Positions 1-5,132 of a DNA stretch of 7,667 bases are shown one piece after another. The notes beneath the pieces were generated by a model that did not search any database, was not told the DNA's origin, and was given only the letters and a program-made list of their open reading frames with translations. The position numbers were made by a program, and so were the translations under genes. Positions within the stretch are counted from its first letter, which is position 1. Every line of letters starts with the position of its first letter. The DNA lies in contig CAZLAH010000021.1 in NCBI GenBank assembly GCA_964557565.1, positions 1-7,667 of the forward strand. Reading direction: 5' to 3'. Source of the DNA: UBA5232 sp964557565. GTDB lineage: Bacteria; Patescibacteriota; Dojkabacteria; SC72.

Positions 1-152
1 CCCTGTCTTACCTTTATGGTAATCTTCTTAGCTTCAGCATCAATAGCGTTGTCTACAAGTTCTTTAACCACAGAAGCAGGTCTTTCAATGACCTCCCCTG
101 CAGCTATTTGATTAACTACATCCTGTGGTAATCTGTTTAATTCATGATTCAT
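1..152 (-). CDS. mutL: DNA mismatch repair protein MutL, N-terminal fragment (cut by window edge)
   Basis: Translation from the ATG at 152 down to the window edge gives 50 complete codons that match the start of the MutL ATPase domain. The signature IAAGEVIERPASVVKEL occupies residues 16-32, followed by LVDNAIDA (32-39), which is GHKL motif I. Glu31 is the expected general base and Asn35 the expected Mg-ATP ligand, from the family. MutL links mismatch recognition by MutS to strand incision and excision. The rest of the ATPase domain and the C-terminal dimerisation (possibly endonuclease) domain lie outside the window. An in-frame TAG lies four codons upstream of the ATG, and no other start lies between. 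No Shine-Dalgarno site precedes it. The gene is divergent from uvrB across 42 bp. Identification is firm; whether the rest of the gene is intact cannot be seen. Confidence 0.95.
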   Translation of the reverse strand, partial: MNHELNRLPQDVVNQIAAGEVIERPASVVKELVDNAIDAEAKKITIKVRQ

Positions 153-161
153 AGTATATAC

Positions 162-170
162 ATTCTAACA
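162..170 (-). promoter_or_regulatory. Predicted mutL promoter, extended -10 (TGTTAGAAT)
   Basis: Read on the minus strand, TG-T-TAGAAT ends 9 bases before the mutL ATG. With the usual 6-8 bases from the -10 element to the start of transcription, the mRNA leader would be only about 1-3 bases. The bases about 17 upstream do not resemble TTGACA, which fits a promoter relying on the extended -10. A TATACT also abuts the ATG directly, but it is too close to serve as the -10 for this start. Inferred from sequence only. Confidence 0.5.
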
Positions 171-182
171 CAACTGCATATC

Positions 183-191
183 TGCTAAAAT
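183..191 (+). promoter_or_regulatory. Predicted uvrB promoter, extended -10 (TGCTAAAAT)
   Basis: TG-C-TAAAAT ends 3 bases before the first ATG of uvrB (195) and 6 bases before the second (198). The expected transcription start falls on or beside the second ATG, so the message is probably leaderless and starts at 198. No purine-rich ribosome binding site and no good -35 box are present. This element and the mutL element lie on opposite strands of the same 42-bp region, so the two promoters are nearly back to back and could compete or share a regulator. No SOS-type operator was recognised. Confidence 0.5.
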
Positions 192-194
192 CAT

Positions 195-2165
195 ATGATG
201 AATGATTTCAATATACAATCTAAGTATACATTGTCTGAGGATCAGAAAAATGCTGTAGACGGTATTGTTACAGGTATTTCTTCTGGAAAAGAAAAACAAA
301 CAGTACTAGGAGTAACAGGATCTGGGAAGACATTTGTAATGGCAAATATAATTAAGGAATTAAATAGACCTGCACTTGTACTTTCGCACAACAAAACACT
401 TGCTGCTCAGTTGTATGAAGAATTTAAAGATTTCTTTCCAGACAATTCAGTAAAATATTTTGTTTCCTACTATGATTACTACCAACCTGAGGCATATCTT
501 CCTGCAAAAGATCTTTACATTGAGAAAGAGTCACAAGTAAACAAAGAAATAGAAAATCTTAGATTTGGAGCTATGAATTCAGCATTAACCAGACGAGACA
601 CCGTGGTAGTAGCTTCTGTATCTTGTATCTACAATATTGGAGCTCCAGATAACTATGAGAACAAGGCTATTTCTTTTACTGTGGGTGAAGAAATACAGAC
701 TTCACAAATTGCATTGGATCTTGTTTCAATGAGATATCTTAGAGATACATTAGATTTCACTAATGGTGTTTTTAGAATAACTGGAGATATCATTGAGATA
801 TATCCTCCGTATGAAGATTTTTCCATCCGTATTGAGCTATGGGGAAACAAGATAGAGAATATTTCAAAGGTTCATCCTCTTACAAAACAGAGAATATCTA
901 ATTTGAAAGAGATATTAATATTCCCTGCAACCTCCTTAGTGTATTCGACAGATGTAATACAAGGTGCTGTAGTAAATATTGAGAGAGATCTTGAACAGAG
1001 AGCTTCCTTCTTACGTAATCTAGGTAAGGATGTAGAAGCTTACAGATTAGAGCAGAAGACTAGATATGATATCGAGATGCTTAAAGAGGTTGGTTACTGT
1101 AAGAGTATGGAGAATTACTCAATATATTTTGATGGCAGAAGAACAGGAGAGCCTCCATATACCCTCCTAGACTACTTTCCAAAAGATTACCTTCTGTTTG
1201 TCGACGAATCACATATTACAATTCCACAGGTGGGAGGTATGTACAATGGAGATAAGGCAAGAAAAGATAATTTAATTGAGTATGGATTTAGATTACCAAC
1301 AGCAAGAGATAATCGTCCTTTGAATTTTAATGAGTTCTTAAAAAAGAGAGGAACTACAGTTTACTTCTCTGCAACTCCTTCCGAGTGGGAATTGCAAGAC
1401 AGTAATATGCAAATAGTGGAACTTCTTACAAGACCTACAGGTCTTCTAGATCCACTAGTAGAAGTTCGTAAAACAGATGGTCAGATTGATGATGTAATAC
1501 AGGAGATACAATCTAATGTACAAAAGAAACAGAGAGTACTTGTTACTACTTTGACCAAAAAGATGGCAGAGGATTTAACATCATATCTAAACGATGTTGG
1601 TATAAAGGTGCAGTATTTACATTCGGATATAGATACAGTTGAAAGAGTTGATATTTTAAGAGATTTGAGACTTGGTGAATACGATGTGGTTGTAGGAATC
1701 AATCTTCTAAGAGAAGGTATTGATTTACCGGAAGTATCATTAGTCATAATTCTTGATGCTGACAAAGAAGGGTTCCTTCGTTCTAAGACAAGTTTAGTAC
1801 AGACCATAGGGAGGGCTGCAAGGCACGTAGAAGGAAGAGTTATCATGTATGCAGATAAGGTTACTGATAGTATGAAATATGCTTTAGAGGAGACAGCGAG
1901 AAGAAGGGAGTATCAAATACAGTACAATGTAGAACATCATATCACTCCTAAGAGCATAGAAAAGGAGATTAGAGGTAGACTTGTAGAAGGCGATGAAGAA
2001 ACTGAGGGAACTGATTTAGATATTGAGAAGATGGATATTAAACAGAAGAAATTCTTAATTAAAGACTTAGAGAAGAAAATGCTTTTAGCTGCAGATAGTT
2101 TACAGTTTGAGAAAGCAGCTCAGATTAGGGATCAGATAAAGGAAATAAAGAGCGATATAACTTAA
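195..2165 (+). CDS. uvrB: Excinuclease ABC subunit UvrB
   Basis: UvrB is the damage-verifying helicase-like subunit of nucleotide excision repair. UvrA loads it, its beta-hairpin inserts between the strands, and it recruits UvrC. The 656 residues are near the family length (E. coli 673). Visible motifs: Walker A GVTGSGKT (39-46); beta-hairpin tyrosines Y92, Y93, Y95 and Y96 in SYYDYYQPEAY; DESH Walker B (337-340); FSATPSEWE motif III (391-399); GINLLREGIDLPE motif V (501-513); QTIGRAARH motif VI (536-544); and a C-terminal UVR coiled coil (about 618-652, FEKAAQIRDQ) that pairs with the matching motif in UvrC. All catalytic motifs are intact. Translation begins with two ATGs. An in-frame TAA at 186-188 excludes an earlier start, and promoter spacing favours the second (198), which removes one residue. 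The stop is TAA, 12 bp before the next gene. Confidence 0.98.
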   Translation: MMNDFNIQSKYTLSEDQKNAVDGIVTGISSGKEKQTVLGVTGSGKTFVMANIIKELNRPALVLSHNKTLAAQLYEEFKDFFPDNSVKYFVSYYDYYQPEAYLPAKDLYIEKESQVNKEIENLRFGAMNSALTRRDTVVVASVSCIYNIGAPDNYENKAISFTVGEEIQTSQIALDLVSMRYLRDTLDFTNGVFRITGDIIEIYPPYEDFSIRIELWGNKIENISKVHPLTKQRISNLKEILIFPATSLVYSTDVIQGAVVNIERDLEQRASFLRNLGKDVEAYRLEQKTRYDIEMLKEVGYCKSMENYSIYFDGRRTGEPPYTLLDYFPKDYLLFVDESHITIPQVGGMYNGDKARKDNLIEYGFRLPTARDNRPLNFNEFLKKRGTTVYFSATPSEWELQDSNMQIVELLTRPTGLLDPLVEVRKTDGQIDDVIQEIQSNVQKKQRVLVTTLTKKMAEDLTSYLNDVGIKVQYLHSDIDTVERVDILRDLRLGEYDVVVGINLLREGIDLPEVSLVIILDADKEGFLRSKTSLVQTIGRAARHVEGRVIMYADKVTDSMKYALEETARRREYQIQYNVEHHITPKSIEKEIRGRLVEGDEETEGTDLDIEKMDIKQKKFLIKDLEKKMLLAADSLQFEKAAQIRDQIKEIKSDIT

Positions 2166-2177
2166 GTACTTATATTT

Positions 2178-2438
2178 ATGCAAAGAGGAATAATTTCATT
2201 AACAAGAGAACAGCTTACTGCTTTAAAGAAGAAGCTTGATGAGTATGGAAATAACGATGAACTTTTTTACGGTAAATTCGATGAAGCATCAATAAATATT
2301 AAAGATAACAACGAGATTTTTCTTTCAGAAGATGAGGTGGAAAAGATTTTGGATATCGTTGGAATAGAAGGTGATGAAACATTTAAAGGTGCAGTTAATG
2401 CCCTTAATGATTACTTGAGAAATCTTAGAAATACATAG
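2178..2438 (+). CDS. Small acidic protein of unknown function downstream of uvrB
   Basis: I do not recognise this 86-residue protein. It is rich in Asp and Glu, has no cysteine, no signal peptide and no membrane segment, and is probably cytoplasmic. It looks mostly helical in two parts: residues 7-22 (LTREQLTALKKKLDEY) and 49-84 (a run starting LSEDEVEKILDIVGIEG and ending NALNDYLRNLR), joined by a short Asp/Asn-rich link. Coding potential is supported by an ORF filling the space between uvrB and the tRNA gene, with codon choice like its neighbours. It starts 12 bp after the uvrB stop and is probably cotranscribed with it. It has no Shine-Dalgarno site, and no well-placed -10 element was seen, unlike the other genes here. 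A role tied to UvrB is possible from position alone, but nothing in the sequence shows it. Confidence 0.72.
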   Translation: MQRGIISLTREQLTALKKKLDEYGNNDELFYGKFDEASINIKDNNEIFLSEDEVEKILDIVGIEGDETFKGAVNALNDYLRNLRNT

Positions 2439-2442
2439 ATAC

Positions 2443-2513
2443 TTGCGGGACATAGATTCGAACTATGATTCACGGCTTCAAAGGCCGCTGTCCTACCATT
2501 AGACGATCCCGCA
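2443..2513 (-). tRNA. tRNA-Gln (anticodon UUG)
   Basis: The minus strand folds into a complete cloverleaf of 71 bases. The acceptor stem TGCGGGA/TCCCGCA has 7 pairs including U1-A72, the pair typical of bacterial tRNA-Gln. The D arm is GTCT-AATGGTA-GGAC with the GG that docks to the T loop. The anticodon stem GCGGC/GCCGT closes a loop CTTTGAA, which gives anticodon TTG (reads CAA, and CAG by wobble). The variable region is 4 bases, and the T arm is CATAG-TTCGAAT-CTATG. The discriminator base 73 is A rather than the G found in E. coli and B. subtilis tRNA-Gln. CCA is not encoded (GTA follows), so it must be added by the CCA-adding enzyme. The gene is convergent with the small gene at 2178-2438, with 4 bp between them. 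Confidence 0.95.
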
Positions 2514-2523
2514 TAAGCGCAAA

Positions 2524-2529
2524 ATTATA
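2524..2529 (-). promoter_or_regulatory. Predicted -10 box (TATAAT) of the tRNA-Gln gene
   Basis: A perfect TATAAT on the minus strand ends 10 bases before the mature 5' end of the tRNA. This predicts a 5' leader of only about 3-4 bases for RNase P to remove. The region 17 bases upstream (TTCAGG) matches TTGACA poorly. The 57-bp gap between the tRNA and the membrane-protein gene at 2571 also holds the divergent promoter of that gene; nothing else was seen in it. Confidence 0.55.
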
Positions 2530-2555
2530 CTACATATATCAGAAATCCTGAAGTA

Positions 2556-2564
2556 TGATAAACT
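2556..2564 (+). promoter_or_regulatory. Predicted promoter of the membrane-protein gene, extended -10 (TGATAAACT)
   Basis: TG-A-TAAACT ends exactly 6 bases before the ATG at 2571, so transcription should start at or beside the A of the start codon. An overlapping TATGAT (2554-2559) is a second candidate and would give a leader of about 4-5 bases. Neither offers room for a ribosome binding site, and none is present. Confidence 0.45.
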
Positions 2565-2570
2565 AATATC

Positions 2571-3668
2571 ATGCCCCTATTCAAAAAGAAAAAGGAACCC
2601 AAAAAATCAAATGTGTATATGCCTATTAGGAAAAGCAATACACCAGTTTCGAAAGATAGAGGAAAGAAATTAACGATTTTCAATAAAAAATCTTCTTCAC
2701 CCCGTTTAAGATCAAAAGGACTCTCAGTTCCTCCATTCTTAAAAATTTTTGTGCTATTCATTTTCATTTCAGCTCTTTTATACTTTTCAGTTATATTTGT
2801 GATGAATATGAGGAACAATAATCCGTTAGATGATTACGAGAAAACATATGTCGTAGGTATTGAAGAGATACCTACATATCCTTTGTCAGAATTCATATTT
2901 TCAAACAGTATAGAAGAACCATCAGTTGCAAATTTCTTAAGTGCTGGTAACTCTGCATACAGATTACCTAATGGAGAAAGTATAGAAGATGTCTATGAAT
3001 ATTATTTAAATGAACTTTCCAATCTTGGTTGGATACATACACTTTCTGTACCTGTGGGATCTGAGGAGATGAAATCCGGAGAATATTGGATAAAAGAAGA
3101 CAAGGGACTAAGAATATATTCAAAATTTAATGATGTTTGGTATGAAGTTGTGACTGTAGAAGAGGCACAGAGTGGTTTGAGTGAAAGAGTGAAAAAGGAG
3201 GTTGAGAAAGATCTTCTTCTTGCGAACCAAGAGTTGCAAGACCTTCTTCCTGATTTTCCATGGGTTTTAAAGGTACCAAAAGAGTATGTAATAGCTTACA
3301 GATCTGCAAATTTCAAAGATTTTAGAATGGTAGAATTTAAGAAGATAGGTTCTAGTGAGACAATATCACTAATACCGATTGCTAGTAGTGATGGTAAAGC
3401 TCTTGATACCCACTTAGATAATTACATAAAGAATATAAATAAGGATTCTGAATTTAATTGGGGAGTTACTAGAACAACTGTTATGTACCTTTCTTACGGT
3501 AGAGGTATACAAGGAACTATCTCTGGAGGTAATGAAATAAACGAAATAGCACTAATGACAAATCCAAATGACAGTATAGTATATCTCTTAAGATGCAATG
3601 AATTAGAAAGCCCTTTTTTTGAATTTATATTATCAAACCTTACACCACAGGATACTTTTAAGTATTAA
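2571..3668 (+). CDS. Single-pass membrane protein of unknown function, extracytoplasmic C-terminal domain
   Basis: I do not recognise this 365-residue protein. Residues 1-56 are strongly basic (KKKKEPKK near the start, then SKDRGKK, SPRLRSK) and probably disordered. Residues 58-79 form one hydrophobic segment (KIFVLFIFISALLYFSVIFV) flanked by positive charge on the N side, so the N terminus should be inside and about 285 residues outside. There is no signal peptidase or lipobox motif, so it is likely anchored. The outer part has two similar-looking stretches: about 120-195, with PNGESIEDVYEYYLNELSNLGW and a tryptophan-rich strand region, and about 230-350, mixed beta and helix. The first recalls secreted domains whose helix ends in LxxLGW, but no named family could be assigned. 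The ATG is the first after an in-frame TAA at 2559-2561. The 3' end overlaps the convergent uvrC by 11 bp. Confidence 0.88.
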   Translation: MPLFKKKKEPKKSNVYMPIRKSNTPVSKDRGKKLTIFNKKSSSPRLRSKGLSVPPFLKIFVLFIFISALLYFSVIFVMNMRNNNPLDDYEKTYVVGIEEIPTYPLSEFIFSNSIEEPSVANFLSAGNSAYRLPNGESIEDVYEYYLNELSNLGWIHTLSVPVGSEEMKSGEYWIKEDKGLRIYSKFNDVWYEVVTVEEAQSGLSERVKKEVEKDLLLANQELQDLLPDFPWVLKVPKEYVIAYRSANFKDFRMVEFKKIGSSETISLIPIASSDGKALDTHLDNYIKNINKDSEFNWGVTRTTVMYLSYGRGIQGTISGGNEINEIALMTNPNDSIVYLLRCNELESPFFEFILSNLTPQDTFKY

Positions 3669-5118
3669 CTTTCTCTTTAATCTCCTCTGCAAGTTTTTTA
3701 TTCTTAACTATTTGATTTATCTCTTCAGTAGAGGCTTTCTTGATCTGATCAACACCTTTGAATTGCTTGAGTAGCCCTTTGCTTCTCTTTACTCCAACTC
3801 CACTAATATTGTCTAGTGCTGACGTTTTAAGATATTTCGCTCTTTGTTTTCTATGATGAAGGATTGCAAAACGATGAGCCTCATCCCTTAAATCTATTAG
3901 GATTGATTTGTTCACTATCTCAACTTTTTGTATATCACCTTTCAATGAACTCCAAAATTCGTCAATTTGTCTTGCTCCTTTTCTTTTCAATCTCTTTCCT
4001 TTCGAAATTCCAAGCAACAAAATTCCCTCTGGAATTACATCATGCAGTTGGCTCAATTGCGACTTCCCACCATCTATGAGAACTATTTCAGGATTAGTTT
4101 TGTATTTTTTCTGATTTGCACAATCAAACCTTCTGTAGAGAACTTCCTTCAGCATCAATGGGTCATTCGGTGTATCTAGGGTTTTAATCTTAAAGATTCT
4201 GTATTCACTATGATCAATAGCGCCATTATTAGCAACGACCATAGAACCGTAGGCTTCTTTGCCTTGAGTATTAGAAATATCATAACACTCTATTCTTGAG
4301 AGTTTAGAAAGGTTGAGTTCCAACCTTAAGTTCTTAAAGTTTTCTTCTATGATCTTTGCTCTTCTCTCTACGTATGTTTCCTCTGTATCGTCTACACTAA
4401 AGTCTATTCTCTCTGAGAGATACTTTAGATCGTTAATACGATCCCTTAGTAGTGCTGCTTCTTCATAATTTTCTAATTTGGAATATTTGTTCATTTCTTT
4501 TTCTAAATTTGAAATATGACCTCTTTTACGGCCTCTAAGGAATTTAATTATCTCGTTTATATTCTTCCTATACTCCTCTTCTGATATATGACCTTGATAT
4601 GGACCAGGGCAAAGGCCAAGATGGAAATAGAGGCATACTTTTGATTGCTTCTCTTTACAAGTACAAAATGGATAGATTTTTCTAAGATATGTAAAAATCC
4701 TTTTTATAGTGTAACCACTTGGGTATGGTCCAAAAAGTTTACCTTTCTTGTATTCCTTCTTCTGTATCTCCCTAACAATTTTAATAGTGGGAAATCTATC
4801 CTGGGTTGAGATGTATAACCAAGAATATGATTTGTCGTCTTTTAGATCACTATTGTATTTTGGTTGGTGTTTTTTGATTAGGAGAGATTCGAGTATCAAA
4901 GATTCGATCTCGTTGTTGGTCTCTTGTATTTGAATGTCAGAAATTAAGGGAATCATATTCCTTATCCTTGGTCTATCAAAAAGTTCATTGTTAAAATATG
5001 ACTTAACCCTATTTCTAAGATTTACTGCTTTCCCAACATAGAGTAGTTCACCACCTTTGTTGAAGAATTTGTATATACCAGGTTTTTGAGGTAATGATTC
5101 TAATTTTCTTTTATCCAT
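3658..5118 (-). CDS. uvrC: Excinuclease ABC subunit UvrC, short form
   Basis: UvrC makes the 3' and 5' incisions around a UvrB-bound lesion. At 486 residues it is well short of the usual 590-610. Domains in order: GIY-YIG nuclease for the 3' cut (about 12-95: GIY 14-16, YVG 27-29, Arg37, Glu77, Asn89); a cysteine-rich segment (C152, C154, C162, C170); UVR motif for UvrB binding (about 203-238); RNase H-like nuclease for the 5' cut (about 275-430) with the triad Asp280 (ECYDIS), Asp349 (LIDGGKSQL) and His415 (DEAHRFA); and a C-terminal tandem helix-hairpin-helix (about 433-484, ISGVGVKRSKGLLKQF). All nuclease residues are present, so it should be active. What is missing is the segment between UVR and the RNase H domain. 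The fourth expected cluster cysteine is Tyr174. The ATG is fixed by an in-frame TAA three codons upstream. Confidence 0.97.
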   Translation of the reverse strand: MDKRKLESLPQKPGIYKFFNKGGELLYVGKAVNLRNRVKSYFNNELFDRPRIRNMIPLISDIQIQETNNEIESLILESLLIKKHQPKYNSDLKDDKSYSWLYISTQDRFPTIKIVREIQKKEYKKGKLFGPYPSGYTIKRIFTYLRKIYPFCTCKEKQSKVCLYFHLGLCPGPYQGHISEEEYRKNINEIIKFLRGRKRGHISNLEKEMNKYSKLENYEEAALLRDRINDLKYLSERIDFSVDDTEETYVERRAKIIEENFKNLRLELNLSKLSRIECYDISNTQGKEAYGSMVVANNGAIDHSEYRIFKIKTLDTPNDPLMLKEVLYRRFDCANQKKYKTNPEIVLIDGGKSQLSQLHDVIPEGILLLGISKGKRLKRKGARQIDEFWSSLKGDIQKVEIVNKSILIDLRDEAHRFAILHHRKQRAKYLKTSALDNISGVGVKRSKGLLKQFKGVDQIKKASTEEINQIVKNKKLAEEIKEKVNT

Positions 5119-5123
5119 ACTAT

Positions 5124-5132
5124 ATTATATCA
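5124..5132 (-). promoter_or_regulatory. Predicted uvrC promoter, extended -10 (TGATATAAT) overlapping the dnaE stop
   Basis: A perfect TATAAT preceded by TG-A ends 5 bases before the uvrC ATG, so the transcript should begin at or next to the start codon. The TGA of this element is the stop codon of dnaE, so the whole promoter core fits in the 11-bp gap plus that stop. No -35 match (GGATGA at 17-bp spacing) and no ribosome binding site are present. It is the strongest promoter candidate in the window. uvrC may also be read from upstream transcripts through dnaE. Confidence 0.6.

Noticed and set aside
153..200. A possible SOS (LexA) operator, suggested by TCATATGA (191-198) and GCATATCTGC (176-185)
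   Set aside because: The palindromes are short and match neither the E. coli CTG-N10-CAG nor the Bacillus GAAC-N4-GTTC pattern; short AT-rich palindromes are expected by chance.
1481..1846. A 121-codon minus-strand ORF inside uvrB
   Set aside because: It is antisense to UvrB helicase motifs V and VI; the composition is that of a shadow frame.
2525..2818. A 97-codon minus-strand ORF with a hydrophobic stretch
   Set aside because: The hydrophobic stretch is the reverse-frame image of the membrane helix of the 2571 gene, and the ORF also runs over the tRNA promoter region.
4597..4599. Tyr174 of UvrC as proof of an inactive pseudogene
   Set aside because: Both nuclease active sites, UVR and HhH regions are intact and the frame is open, so one changed cysteine does not indicate decay.
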